Positions 27,339 to 36,583 are shown, numbered from the stretch's first letter. The stretch: DNA of 64,000 bases from Streptomyces gossypii (GCF_025165795.1 NZ_JAJAGO010000001.1:372001-436000), one strand, 5' to 3'. The notes: generated by a model from the sequence alone, not told the origin. Made by a program: numbers and translations.

Positions 27339-28562
27339 TCAGCCCTCCAGCGGCCGCCAGGGGCACTGCCACTTGCGTACGCTGACCGGGTTGCAGCGCA
27401 CCACGTCCTCGCCGCCGGGCAGTTCGGCGACATAGTCGGAGCCGTAGCGGGCGGCAAGACCCGGCACCGGGAAGTCCGTACTGACCATCTGGGCGCCGGA
27501 CTCCAGGGCGTCCCGCAGCATCCCGGTGTCGCCGCTGGAGGCCTGGTCCAGCGGGACGTCGGAGCGGGTGCGGACGAAGTAGCCGCGTTTCACCAGATCC
27601 TGGATCACCGCCTTGTTGGCCCCGGTCGGATCGTTGACCTTCATGAACGCGGAGTCGGGGCGGCCCGGTTCCTGCGAGTCGGTGAACAGCACCCGGCCCT
27701 GCAGGCTCTCCCGGCCACCCGCCCGGTAGGCGTCCTGCAGCTTCGGGTCGACGTTGTCCATCAGGAACATCGTCTTGCCCCGGCTCTCGGAGACCTTGGG
27801 CCAGCCGTGCCGCAGCACCGACTGCTCCAGCGTCTCCCCCTTCCGGCGGATGTCGTCGGGCGTGACGGTGTCCCCGTCGGGGAAGACGGCGCGGATCTCC
27901 GCGTCCAGCGCATCGAGCATCGCCGTGTCCCAGGGCGGGCTCTTGGCTCCGCCCTGCTCCTCCAGCCGCGGATCGGTCCGCTTCAACTCCAGCAGGACCG
28001 GCACGGTGACATGACCGGGCTGCCGCTCCGACCACTTCCTGACCTGGGTCAGGCATTCCCTGAGGGTGACGCAGCTGCTCTGGTAGTCGAAGTCCGCCCA
28101 GTGCAGCACCTTGAAGCCGGGCTTCTTCCAGGCCGCGTCCGCGAGCGGCGGCAGACCCGCCGCCTTGCGGATCAGCGGATCGGCGTACAGACCGCCCTCC
28201 GGGTCCGGGAAGACGTCCAGCTCGATGCCACGCGCCCGCTGCCGCTCGAACTGCTGGGGCAACGAGGCGTGGCTGTAGAGGAGGTTGCGGAAGTTCGGAT
28301 CGTTCTGCTCCATGAACTTCTGCTCGGCGAAGGAGACTTCGCGGTGGTAGCTGTTGTGCGTGGCCATCGCCTGGATCTGGTTGAGCCGCAGCTTCTGGGC
28401 GGGATCGCGGTCACGGTGCGGCTGGGCCTGCGCGGCCGACGAGAGCGCCGCGAGCGCGGTGACCACCGTCACGGCGGCGAGCCAGCGGCGCAGCCGCCTC
28501 CCGCCGGGGCCACGACGGCCGGAACTCTCGCTGCCGGAGTCCTTGCTGGAGTGCCTGGGCAC
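27339..28562 (-). CDS. Secreted PI-PLC-like phosphodiesterase (Ca2+-dependent PLC1 family)
   Basis: 407 residues from the GTG at 28562, which has AGGAGG 5 nt upstream. A signal peptide with a long basic n-region (GRRLRRWLAAVTVVTALAAL, cleavage after AQA) precedes the catalytic domain. Expected TIM-barrel motifs are present: MATHNSYH (first catalytic His), GIELDVFPD (metal ligands) and HWADFDYQ (second His region). It should cleave phosphoinositide or glycerophosphodiester head groups outside the cell. The gene is downstream of helY on the same strand, separated by about 190 bp that hold a repeat fragment and a hairpin, so it likely has its own promoter. Confidence 0.82.
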   Translation of the reverse strand: MPRHSSKDSGSESSGRRGPGGRRLRRWLAAVTVVTALAALSSAAQAQPHRDRDPAQKLRLNQIQAMATHNSYHREVSFAEQKFMEQNDPNFRNLLYSHASLPQQFERQRARGIELDVFPDPEGGLYADPLIRKAAGLPPLADAAWKKPGFKVLHWADFDYQSSCVTLRECLTQVRKWSERQPGHVTVPVLLELKRTDPRLEEQGGAKSPPWDTAMLDALDAEIRAVFPDGDTVTPDDIRRKGETLEQSVLRHGWPKVSESRGKTMFLMDNVDPKLQDAYRAGGRESLQGRVLFTDSQEPGRPDSAFMKVNDPTGANKAVIQDLVKRGYFVRTRSDVPLDQASSGDTGMLRDALESGAQMVSTDFPVPGLAARYGSDYVAELPGGEDVVRCNPVSVRKWQCPWRPLEG

Positions 28563-28611
28563 ATCCACCTCCTGTTGGGGCGCGTACAAGGTCGCGCCTC
28601 AACATGCCGCC

Positions 28612-28645
28612 GGTCCGCCGCACAATCAACACCGTGCGACGGACC
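28612..28645 (-). terminator. Hairpin between helY and the PLC gene
   Basis: 12-bp arms GGTCCGCCGCAC (28612-28623) and GTGCGACGGACC (28634-28645), one mismatch, 10-nt loop. It could be the terminator of helY or an operator before the PLC gene. Confidence 0.5.
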
Positions 28646-28712
28646 TGCGGTTGAACTCTCGGAGACCGCCGGGCCGGAAGCGGACAGCTCCCGGCACCGG
28701 CACCCGGCCCCA

Positions 28713-28750
28713 GGACGCCGCGGGCCCGAGAAGATCCGCCGGACAGGCCC
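28713..28750. repeat. Partial copy of a small palindromic repeat (same family as 36419-36583)
   Basis: 38 bp identical at 37 positions to 36546-36583. Only one end of the element is present. The element end runs exactly into the stop codon (TAG) of helY, whose last base is 28750. It carries no open reading frame. Confidence 0.8.
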
Positions 28751-31557
28751 TATCCCACCGAGGTGTAGGCCACCACGCCGCGCCGCATCTCCTCGATCGC
28801 CCGCCGCGCGTTCTTCCCCACCGTGCCGCCGGGCGGCGCCGCCGCCGCGAGCTGGCCCAGCACATCGATCACCTGCTTGCACCAGCGCACGAAGTCGCCC
28901 GCGGGCATGTCCGCGTCGCTCAGCACGGCGTCCAGGCCGTGCCCCTCCGCCCAGCGGTACGCCGCCCAGGCGAAGCCCAGATCAGGCTCGCGCTGCCCCA
29001 CTCCCTCGGCCGCCGTGATCCGGTGCTCCTCCTCCAGGGCGTCCAGACGGCCCCAGATGTGCACCATCTCGGCCAGCGCCTGCTTGGCCCGGCCGCCGGG
29101 CAGCCGGGGCGGCAGCGCGTCGTCCGAGGAGCGCGACTCGTACACCAGGGCCGAGACGCAGCCCGCCAGTTCGGAAGGCGGCAGGCCCTCCCAGACGCCG
29201 TCCCGCAGGCACTCCGAGGCCAGCAGGTCCAGCTCGCCGTACAGCCGGGCCAGCCGCCGCCCGTCCTCGGTCACCTCGTCACCGTCCAGGTACTCCAGCT
29301 CGGACAGCAGCGAGTAGACCCGGTCGAAGGTGCGGGCGATGGTGTTCGTGCGCCCCTCGATCCGGCGCTCCAGCTGCCGGGTGTCACGGCGCAGCCGGTG
29401 ATACCGCTCGGCCCAGCGGGCGTGGTCCTCCCGCTCGGCGCAGCCATGGCAGGGGTGCTGCCGGATCTCCGCCCGCAGCCGGGCGATCTCGGCGTCCTCC
29501 GCCGCCTCGGACCGCTGCTTGCGGTGCCGCTGCGGCTCGTAGTGGCCCGCCTTGGTGCGCAGCGCGGACGCCAGGTCCCGGCGGGACTGCGGGCTGCGCG
29601 GATTGAAGGACTTGGGGACGCGCATCCGGTCCAGCGGCTCCACCGGAACCGGGAAGTCCAGCGCGGCCAGCCGCTTCACCTGACGCTGGGCGGTGAGCAC
29701 CATCGGACGCGGGCCCTCGTGATGCTCGAAGGAGCCACGCCGCCCCGTGCCGCGGGCCGCCTGCGTGCCCGGGTCCAGCACGAGGGCCAGCCCGGCGAAC
29801 TTGCCGGTCGGCACATGGATGATGTCGCCCGGCTTCAGCTTCTCCAGCGCCACCGAGGCCGCCGCCCGGCGCTGCGCCGCGCCCTGCTTTGCCAGCTCCG
29901 TCTCCCGGTCCTTCAGCTGCCGCCGGAGCCGCGAGTACTCCTCGAAGTCCCCCAGATGGCAGGTCATCGAGGCGAGGTAGCCCTCCAGCCCCTCCTCGTT
30001 CTTCTGCACCTGGCGCGAGATGCCGACGACGGCGCGGTCCGCCTGGAACTGGGCGAAGGACGTCTCCAGCAGCTCGCGCGAACGGTGCCGTCCGAACTGC
30101 GAGACGAGATTGACCGCCATGTTGTACGACGGCTTGAAGGACGAGCGCAGCGGGTACGTACGCGCCCCGGCCAGCCCGGCGACCGCGCCCGGGTCCATGC
30201 CGCGCTGCCACAGGACGACGGCATGCCCCTCGATGTCGATGCCGCGCCGGCCGGCCCTGCCGGTCAACTGGGTGAACTCGCCCGGGGTGATGTCGGCGTG
30301 CTGCTCGCCGTTCCACTTGACCAGCTTCTCCAGCACCACCGAGCGGGCGGGCATGTTGATGCCGAGCGCCAGCGTCTCGGTGGCGAACACCGCCTTGACA
30401 AGGCCGCGTACGAACAGCTCCTCGACGACCTCCTTGAAGGTCGGCAGCATGCCCGCGTGGTGCGCCGCGATGCCCCGCTCCAGGCCCTCCAGCCACTCGA
30501 AGTAGCCCAGCACGTGGAGATCCTGGTCCGGGATGTCCAGGGTGCGCGCCTCGACGATCTCCCGGACCCTTGCCCGGTCCGCCGTCGCGTTCAGCCGCAG
30601 CCCGGCGTGCAGGCACTGCTGTACGGCGGCCTCGCATCCGGCGCGGCTGAAGATGAACGTGATGGCGGGCAGCAGGCCCTCGGAGTCCAGCCGGTCGATG
30701 ACCTCCGCACGGCTCGGAGTCCACAGGCGGCTGCGCTGGCGACGCTCCCGCTCTCTGTCCGCCTCGCGCTGCGGACGCCCGCGGCGCTTGTCGCGGCCCG
30801 CGGTGGGGCGGCCGTTCTCCATCCGGAGCATCCGCACCAGGTCCGGATTTACCTCCTTCTTGTCGCCCTTCTCCTCGAACAGGTCGTACATCCGCCGCCC
30901 GGCCAGCACATGCTGCCAGAGGGGGACCGGGCGGTGCTCGGAGACGATCACACGGGTGTCGCCGCGCACGGTGTCGAGCCAGTCACCGAACTCCTCGGCG
31001 TTGGAGACCGTCGCCGAGAGTGACACCAGTGTCACCGATTCGGGCAGATGGATGATCACCTCTTCCCACACGGCGCCGCGGAAGCGGTCGGAGAGGTAAT
31101 GCACCTCGTCCATCACGACGTATCCCAGGCCCAGCAGGGCGCGCGAGCCGGCGTAGAGCATGTTCCGCAGGACCTCGGTGGTCATGACGATCACCGGAGC
31201 GCCCGCGTTGACGCTGTTGTCGCCCGTCAGCAGACCGACGTTGGCGGCGCCGTAACGCGCGGCCAGGTCGTTGTACTTCTGGTTCGACAGCGCCTTGATC
31301 GGTGTGGTGTAGAAGCACTTGCGGCCCTGGGCGAGGGCGAGATGGACGGCGAACTCGCCGACGATCGTCTTGCCGGAGCCGGTCGGCGCGGCGACCAGCA
31401 CTCCCTTTCCGGCTTCGAGGGCTTGGCACGCCTCGATCTGGAACGCGTCCAGCTCGAAGTCGTACAGGTCACGGAAGGGTGCGAGAGCGGTGGCCGCGTC
31501 CGCGGCGCGTTTCCGGGCCACGGCGTACCGCTCAGCGGGGGACAGGTCCTCGGTCAT
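28750..31557 (-). CDS. helY: DEAD/DEAH-box (Ski2/HelY-type) RNA helicase
   Basis: 935 residues from the ATG at 31557. RecA-like domain 1 holds Walker A APTGSGKT (57-64), the DEVH box (150-153) and SAT; RecA-like domain 2 follows with QLTGRAGRRGID (motif VI). Two inserts and a C-terminal rRNA-processing arch/DSHCT domain follow, as in Ski2-like helicases. It unwinds structured RNA in an ATP-dependent way, probably in RNA turnover. It is last in the tatA-tatC-lipid kinase-helY series, an order also seen in mycobacteria. A 160-bp inverted-repeat element lies 60 bp upstream of its start codon. Confidence 0.92.
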   Translation of the reverse strand: MTEDLSPAERYAVARKRAADAATALAPFRDLYDFELDAFQIEACQALEAGKGVLVAAPTGSGKTIVGEFAVHLALAQGRKCFYTTPIKALSNQKYNDLAARYGAANVGLLTGDNSVNAGAPVIVMTTEVLRNMLYAGSRALLGLGYVVMDEVHYLSDRFRGAVWEEVIIHLPESVTLVSLSATVSNAEEFGDWLDTVRGDTRVIVSEHRPVPLWQHVLAGRRMYDLFEEKGDKKEVNPDLVRMLRMENGRPTAGRDKRRGRPQREADRERERRQRSRLWTPSRAEVIDRLDSEGLLPAITFIFSRAGCEAAVQQCLHAGLRLNATADRARVREIVEARTLDIPDQDLHVLGYFEWLEGLERGIAAHHAGMLPTFKEVVEELFVRGLVKAVFATETLALGINMPARSVVLEKLVKWNGEQHADITPGEFTQLTGRAGRRGIDIEGHAVVLWQRGMDPGAVAGLAGARTYPLRSSFKPSYNMAVNLVSQFGRHRSRELLETSFAQFQADRAVVGISRQVQKNEEGLEGYLASMTCHLGDFEEYSRLRRQLKDRETELAKQGAAQRRAAASVALEKLKPGDIIHVPTGKFAGLALVLDPGTQAARGTGRRGSFEHHEGPRPMVLTAQRQVKRLAALDFPVPVEPLDRMRVPKSFNPRSPQSRRDLASALRTKAGHYEPQRHRKQRSEAAEDAEIARLRAEIRQHPCHGCAEREDHARWAERYHRLRRDTRQLERRIEGRTNTIARTFDRVYSLLSELEYLDGDEVTEDGRRLARLYGELDLLASECLRDGVWEGLPPSELAGCVSALVYESRSSDDALPPRLPGGRAKQALAEMVHIWGRLDALEEEHRITAAEGVGQREPDLGFAWAAYRWAEGHGLDAVLSDADMPAGDFVRWCKQVIDVLGQLAAAAPPGGTVGKNARRAIEEMRRGVVAYTSVG

Positions 31558-31616
31558 CGTGTCTACGAGCGTACCGGCCACCTGTGACAGTGCTCGATCT
31601 TTATTGGGCGTCCTTA

Positions 31617-31776
31617 CGACCTCTCCCGCGATAGGGCGTGGATCAGGGAGCGGCGTTCTGGGCCTTCGGATCCAAGGCGGAGGAGGGAGGCGACACGGAG
31701 CGCCGTCGAGTGACGACAACGCCGGAGGCGGAGTCGCAGGGCGTCGGGAGCCCACGCCTTATCGCGGGAGAGGTCG
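31617..31776. mobile_element. 160-bp MITE-like element with 26-bp terminal inverted repeats
   Basis: The ends 31617-31642 and 31751-31776 are inverted copies with 24 of 26 positions identical (CGACCTCTCCCGCGATARGG at each tip). There is no transposase. The interior contains AAGGCGGAGGA, also found in the element at 36419. The right end overlaps the lipid kinase gene: its last codons and TAA stop are element sequence. The element separates that gene from helY within what is otherwise a conserved series. Confidence 0.85.
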
Positions 31777-32670
31777 ATATCCGCCGGTGAGCACCCGCAC
31801 CGCCCCCGGCACGGTCTCCGCAGTCAGCGGCAGCGGGCCCACCGGTTCGCCGTCGGCGTAGCCGGTCAGCCCCTCGGCCTGCAGGGTCACCTTGCGGGCC
31901 CGGTGCACGGTCACCACCGGATGGCTCAGATGCGTGCCCTTGTACACCCGCGGGAAGACCCGCAGCAGCGTGCTGCGGCTGCACTCCCCCACCACCGTGA
32001 TGTCGAACAGCCCGTCGTCCAGCCGGGCGCCCGCGCACATCCGCATTCCCCCGCCGTAGCTGGGCCCGTTACCGACCGCGACGAGCGTGGCGGCCAGCTC
32101 GCGCGGCTCCCCGTCGTCAAGCGTGAGGAGGTAGGGGATCGGACGCAGTGCGGCCAGCTCCGCGAGCATCGCCACGTCGTAACGCAGCCGCCCGGTGGGC
32201 CAGCGCATCCGGTTGCCCCGGTCGTTGACCCGGGAGTCGAAGCCCGAGGCGAGGACGGAGCCGAACCAGCGGTCGCCCGTGCGCCCCAGGTCCACGGCCC
32301 GGGTGCTCCCGGCCTTGAGCGCGTCGGCGATCAGGCGTCCGGCCCGTACCGGAGCGCGGACCGGCAGTCCGGTCGCGCGGGCGAAGTCGTTGCCCGTCCC
32401 GACCGCCACGACGCCGAGCGGCACCTCCGTACCGGCGACCGCCTGCAGGGCCAGCGAGGCCATGCCGTCACCGCCGACGGCTACCAGGGCCCCGGTGCCT
32501 CCCCGCACCGCCTCACGGGCCCGTGTGAGCGCGTCAGGGGCATCGCGGCCGACCACGGTGCGTACGGCGAATCCCGCGTCGCGCAGGACGCGTGCGGCGG
32601 GCTGGGCGGCCCGGGCACCACGGCCCCGGCCCGCCGTCGGATTGACGAAGAGGGTGATCTCGCTGGTCAC
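31759..32670 (-). CDS. Diacylglycerol kinase-family lipid kinase
   Basis: 303 residues. The N-terminal nucleotide-binding domain has FVNPTAGRGRG, VAVGGDGMAS (GGDG nucleotide loop) and VGTGNDFAR; the beta-rich C-terminal domain (about 150-300) closes the fold. It phosphorylates a lipid such as diacylglycerol on the inner membrane face. It follows tatC by 17 bp, so it is probably co-transcribed. The last six residues (YRPLPR) and the stop are encoded by the end of the MITE-like element, so the native C-terminus has been replaced or trimmed. Confidence 0.9.
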   Translation of the reverse strand: MTSEITLFVNPTAGRGRGARAAQPAARVLRDAGFAVRTVVGRDAPDALTRAREAVRGGTGALVAVGGDGMASLALQAVAGTEVPLGVVAVGTGNDFARATGLPVRAPVRAGRLIADALKAGSTRAVDLGRTGDRWFGSVLASGFDSRVNDRGNRMRWPTGRLRYDVAMLAELAALRPIPYLLTLDDGEPRELAATLVAVGNGPSYGGGMRMCAGARLDDGLFDITVVGECSRSTLLRVFPRVYKGTHLSHPVVTVHRARKVTLQAEGLTGYADGEPVGPLPLTAETVPGAVRVLTGGYRPLPR

Positions 32671-32687
32671 GCGCGGACACTACCGGG

Positions 32688-33638
32688 TCAGGTCGCGTCG
32701 TCGTAACCGTTGCGCGCGCTGCTGCCGTCCCGCTCCGGTGCGGGGCCGGGCTCAGGTGCGGCCCCGGCCGGCGCCACCGGCTCCGGGGTGAGGTCGAGGT
32801 CGGACGCCTCGTCGTCGTCCAGCCCGGCGTACGGGTCGCTGCGGCGTCGTCGTCGGTCGTTGAAGAAGCACACGCCCACTGCCGCGAAGTACAGCAGCAC
32901 GATGGGGACGGCCAGGGCTGCCATGGTCAGCGGGTCACCGGTGGGGGTGGCGACCGCGGAGAACACCGCGATGCCGATCACCATGAAGCGCCACCAGCCG
33001 AGCAGCTGCCTGCCCTTGACGATGCCGCCGAAGTTCAGCATGACCAGCAGCAGCGGCAGCTCGAAGGCGAGCCCGAAGACGATCACCAGCCGGGTGATGA
33101 TGTCCAGGAAGTCGTCCAGCGGGATGAGGTTGCTCGTGCCTTCCGGGCTGAAGTCCAGCAGCGTCTTCGCGGCGGTCGGCAGGATGATGTACGCGAGCCA
33201 GGCGCCGCCGAGGAAGAGCGGGGCACCGGCCGCGACGAACCCGTAGGCGTACTTCTTCTCCTGCTGATGCAGACCGGGGGCGAGAAACGCCCAGAGCTGG
33301 TAGAGCCAGACCGGGGAGGCCACCACGAGCCCGGTGGTGAGGGCCACCTTCAACATGATGGTGAACGGGGCGACGAAGCCCTGGATCGTGATGTCGGCGC
33401 AGACCTCGCCGTTCTCCGCCTTACCGAAACTTTCGTCGCAGCCGACGGCTTCGAGGACGGGCTCGGTGAGGAAGTCTGCGATCTGCTTGTAGTAGATCAT
33501 CGCCACGACGGAGACGGCGAGAATCGCCAGCACCGCCTTCATCAGCCGGTTGCGCAGCTCCCGCAGATGTTCCGCGAGCGGCATCCGGCCCTCGGGGTCT
33601 CTCTGCTGTTTACCCTCTTTGCGGGCGGACTTGAGCAA
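32688..33638 (-). CDS. tatC: Sec-independent protein translocase TatC
   Basis: 316 residues from a TTG at 33638. The conserved cytoplasmic opening RMPLAEHLRELRNRL leads into six transmembrane segments, with the periplasmic loop and the conserved FLAPGLHQQEKKY region present. An acidic, Pro-rich C-terminal tail (about 255-316) is cytoplasmic. TatC binds the twin-arginine signal peptide and recruits TatA to move folded proteins. The beta-lactamase at 3374 is a likely client. Downstream of tatA, about 80 nt away, same strand. Confidence 0.96.
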   Translation of the reverse strand: MLKSARKEGKQQRDPEGRMPLAEHLRELRNRLMKAVLAILAVSVVAMIYYKQIADFLTEPVLEAVGCDESFGKAENGEVCADITIQGFVAPFTIMLKVALTTGLVVASPVWLYQLWAFLAPGLHQQEKKYAYGFVAAGAPLFLGGAWLAYIILPTAAKTLLDFSPEGTSNLIPLDDFLDIITRLVIVFGLAFELPLLLVMLNFGGIVKGRQLLGWWRFMVIGIAVFSAVATPTGDPLTMAALAVPIVLLYFAAVGVCFFNDRRRRRSDPYAGLDDDEASDLDLTPEPVAPAGAAPEPGPAPERDGSSARNGYDDAT

Positions 33639-33717
33639 CCCAGGTCCTCATGTCGGTCGTGCCGGACATGATCCGGCCGGGTGGGGTCAGTCGGTCAGTG
33701 AGGTCAGTACTGCCGGG

Positions 33718-34014
33718 TCAGTTCTGGCTGTTGGGCTGCTTGGCAGGCTCGCCGGCCGGGCGCGAGCTGGTCACGTCACCGGGTGCTGCCTGGATCGTCT
33801 TGGGCGCTGCCTGCGTGGCGTCAGCGGGAGCGGTGTCGTCCTTGTCACCGTCGCCGTCGGCGCCGTCCTTCTTCATCTGCTTGGCCTCGCTCTTGAGGAT
33901 GCGGGCCGACTTGCCGAGGGAACGTGCCATGTCCGGAAGCTTCTTGGCACCGAACAGCAGCAGGATGACCAGGAGAATCAGCACGATCTCGAGGGGCTTC
34001 AGATTGCCGAGCAT
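33718..34014 (-). CDS. tatA: Sec-independent protein translocase TatA
   Basis: 98 residues: an N-terminal membrane helix (MLGNLKPLEIVLILLVILLL), the FGxxKLP hinge (FGAKKLP), an amphipathic helix (MARSLGKSARILKSEAKQMK) and a long acidic tail. TatA oligomerises to form the protein-conducting element with TatC. First of the tat pair here, after the pafBC block. Confidence 0.95.
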   Translation of the reverse strand: MLGNLKPLEIVLILLVILLLFGAKKLPDMARSLGKSARILKSEAKQMKKDGADGDGDKDDTAPADATQAAPKTIQAAPGDVTSSRPAGEPAKQPNSQN

Positions 34015-34178
34015 GTGCCACTACCTTCTCGCCGGGGCGGCGTGTGTTCTTGCCTGCCGTAGGAATCGGACTGGCTTCGTCGCGCCCAGCGATCGTAACC
34101 CTGTGGAGTGAACGCGTGGCAATCCCCGTGCGTACTCCGGATTGACGGTCACCGCGGCAATGACGCAGCGGGCCTAGC

Positions 34179-34370
34179 CTACCGCTCAAAGGTGCGGGAG
34201 CAGGAGACCGTCGCACGCTCCAGATCGTCGGCCGCCCTCGCGACGCGCTCCGAGCCGTCCCCGACCGCCCGGGAGAAGCGCCGTACCTCCAGTGCCACCC
34301 GGACAGCGAGCAGCCCCAGGACGGCGATACCGCAGAAGGCGAGCACAAGGAAGAACATCGGCCAGAGCAT
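34179..34370 (-). CDS. Small single-pass membrane protein
   Basis: 63 residues: one transmembrane helix (MFFLVLAFCGIAVLGLLAVR) followed by an amphipathic helical tail with charged repeats (VGDGSERVARAADDLERA). It lies between pafC and tatA, on the same strand. I do not recognise a family; its place suggests a small accessory of the pafBC-tat operon. Confidence 0.6.
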   Translation of the reverse strand: MLWPMFFLVLAFCGIAVLGLLAVRVALEVRRFSRAVGDGSERVARAADDLERATVSCSRTFER

Positions 34371-34403
34371 GCCCCGACCCTAACCGGTAGGGGCGGGCCC
34401 GCC

Positions 34404-35354
34404 TCACTCCCCGTACGCGGCCAGGGCCTGCCTCGCGGCGTCACGGGCGCTGTCGGCCAGCTCAGGCGGGGCCGCGATCCGGCCGTCCGCGCCCAGCCGC
34501 AGCGCGAGCCGCCGCAGGGAGGCCGGATCCGGCGTGCGCAGGATGATCCGCAGGCCTCCGTCCGGAAGCTCCTCGGCGCTGTCATGGGGGTAGTACTCGG
34601 CGACCCAGCGCCCGCCCGGAGCGACCTCGACCACCACCTCCGGATCCTCCGCCGCCGGCTGCACCAGCCCCTCCGAAAGATCCCGCAGCTCCACCGGCGG
34701 CGGATCGGAGGGCTCGTCCAGCAGCCGGATCTCGGCCACCCGGTCCAGCCGGAACGTGCGCCGGGCCTCGGAAAGGCGGCACCATGCCTCGACGTAGGTG
34801 TGACCGACCGCGAAGAGCCGGATGGGGTCGATCTCCCGCTCGGTGAGCTCGTCCCGCGCCGGAGAGTAGTAGCGCACCCACAGCCGGCGCCGCTCCGCGA
34901 TCGCACGGTCCACGTCCGCGAAGACCCCGCCCTCCGACTCGAAGGTGACCGAGAGCCGGGAGGAGGCACCAGCGGTGTCGCCCGCCGCCGCCTCCAGCTT
35001 GGCTGTCGCCCGCAGCAGCGCGTCCCGGTCGCTCTCCCGCAGCCCCGGCAGCGTGGCCACCGCACGGGCGGCCACCAGCAGCGCGGTCGCCTCGTCGGCG
35101 GCGAACCGCAGCGGGGCCGCCAGGTCATCGGCGTTGCGCCACCAGATGCGCTCCCCGTCGGTGTCGATCTCCAGCAGATCGCCGCCCCGGAAGCTCGTAC
35201 CGCACAGTGGCAGCACGTCGAGATCGGAGATCAGCTCGTCGACCGTGATGCCGAAGGCCCGCGCGACGTCGTCGATGCGCGCGCCGGGCCGGTCCCGCAG
35301 ATAAGTGACCAGCGACAGCATCCTGCGGGTCTGGTCGATCGCGTTCGATGCCAT
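34404..35354 (-). CDS. pafC: WYL-domain regulator PafC
   Basis: 316 residues. An N-terminal winged helix-turn-helix (about 8-65, RPGARIDDVARAFGITVDEL) is followed by a WYL domain (about 140-225) and a WCX C-terminal domain. PafB and PafC together form the DNA-damage activator of LexA/RecA-independent repair genes described in mycobacteria; WYL domains are thought to sense single-stranded nucleic acid. It is 21 nt after pafB, so co-expressed, and lies beside pafA as in other actinobacteria. Confidence 0.92.
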   Translation of the reverse strand: MASNAIDQTRRMLSLVTYLRDRPGARIDDVARAFGITVDELISDLDVLPLCGTSFRGGDLLEIDTDGERIWWRNADDLAAPLRFAADEATALLVAARAVATLPGLRESDRDALLRATAKLEAAAGDTAGASSRLSVTFESEGGVFADVDRAIAERRRLWVRYYSPARDELTEREIDPIRLFAVGHTYVEAWCRLSEARRTFRLDRVAEIRLLDEPSDPPPVELRDLSEGLVQPAAEDPEVVVEVAPGGRWVAEYYPHDSAEELPDGGLRIILRTPDPASLRRLALRLGADGRIAAPPELADSARDAARQALAAYGE

Positions 35355-35375
35355 GATCCTCTGCTTTCCGCCCCT

Positions 35376-36347
35376 TCAGCCCTTGGCCACGGCGCGCAGC
35401 CGGTCGACCACGTCGGCCCGCAGCTCCGCGGGCTCCAGCACGACCAGGTCGGGACCGAACTCCACAAGCCAGGCGTCCAGTCCGTGCCCGTACGGGATCT
35501 CCAGCTCGTCCCAGCCGTCGTCGCGGGGACACACCTCGGTGGCGCGCGCCCGCAGCGGATACCCGGCGCCCCCGCGCAGCAGGATGCGGGCGGTGCGTGA
35601 GGCGCTCTCCCCCGCCCAGCGCTCCACCGTCTCGCGCACGGTGACCTGATCAGGCACCACAGCGGTGAACGCCGCCGCACGGGAACGCACCGCACCGGTG
35701 ATCCGGGAGAGCCGGAACACCCGCTCCGCCTGCCGGTCGCGGTCGAACCCCGCCAGATACCACTGACCGCGCCAGCACTCCAGAGTCCACGGCTCCACCT
35801 GACGGCGTCCGGGACGGGCCGCGTTGGACTTGCGGTAGTCGAAGACGACAACCCGGCGGTCGCGGCAGGCGAGCATCAGAGGCTCGAACGCGGCTTCCCG
35901 CGCCGGGATGTAGGGCTCCAGGCTGCTGTGCGGGTGCAACTGCCCGTACGACTCCGCCTCGTCCGCCTGCGGCATGCCGCCGGCGGCGCGCAGCTTGTGC
36001 AGAGCACCGCTCGCCGCGCCGGCCAGCCGCGCCTGCTGCCAGACCCGCGCGGCGAGACCGAGCGCGGTGGCCTCGGCTGCGTCCAGCGTGATGGGCGGCA
36101 GGCTGTTGCTGTCCCGGCGGGCGACATAGCCCGCGTCCCCGTCCAGGTTCTCCACCGAGTCGATGACCAGGCCGAGTTCACGCAGATCGTCCTTGTCCCG
36201 CTCGAACATCCGGTTGAAGGAGTCGTCGTTGCTCGCTTCCAGATACGCCTCGATGGAGGCGCGCAGTTCGTGTTTGGTGAGCGGGCGCCGGGCTCCCAGC
36301 AGGCACAGCGCCAGATTCATCAGCCGCTCGGCCTTGGCAATCGCCAT
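35376..36347 (-). CDS. pafB: WYL-domain regulator PafB
   Basis: 323 residues from the ATG at 36347 (MAIAKAERLMNLALCLLGAR). The helix-turn-helix (about 5-65) contains RPLTKHELRASIEAYLE; the WYL core is about 150-240 and a WCX domain closes the protein. It acts with PafC. The open frame extends upstream to 36572, but those residues are encoded by the palindromic repeat at 36419 and are not family-like, which decides the start. Confidence 0.93.
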   Translation of the reverse strand: MAIAKAERLMNLALCLLGARRPLTKHELRASIEAYLEASNDDSFNRMFERDKDDLRELGLVIDSVENLDGDAGYVARRDSNSLPPITLDAAEATALGLAARVWQQARLAGAASGALHKLRAAGGMPQADEAESYGQLHPHSSLEPYIPAREAAFEPLMLACRDRRVVVFDYRKSNAARPGRRQVEPWTLECWRGQWYLAGFDRDRQAERVFRLSRITGAVRSRAAAFTAVVPDQVTVRETVERWAGESASRTARILLRGGAGYPLRARATEVCPRDDGWDELEIPYGHGLDAWLVEFGPDLVVLEPAELRADVVDRLRAVAKG

Positions 36348-36418
36348 GGACCCCTTGCCTCTCTCGATCCGCTCCCGGACACCGACCGTACCGCCCGGCG
36401 CACACAGCGCAAAGCCGA

Positions 36419-36583
36419 GGGCTCCTCCCGTGGATCCTGGAGGACCAGCCCGCGGCGTCCGGTGCTGCGCATCGCAAGGCGGAGGAGCGCCCTCGTACCG
36501 GGCGTACCCGGGCGCCTGAAGACAAACGCGGCGAGGTGCGGCGCCGGACGCCGCGGGCCCGAGAAGATCCACCGGACAGGCCC
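36419..36583. mobile_element. 165-bp palindromic repeat element upstream of pafB
   Basis: Long imperfect inverted repeats of about 45 bp at each end, with a perfect 15-bp core (GCCCGCGGCGTCCGG at 36448-36462, its complement at 36544-36558). An inner hairpin GCGCCC...GGGCGC lies near the centre. The right 38 bp recur at 28713-28750, and the interior AAGGCGGAGGA recurs in the element at 31617. No transposase is encoded, so it is presumably moved in trans. Confidence 0.75.
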
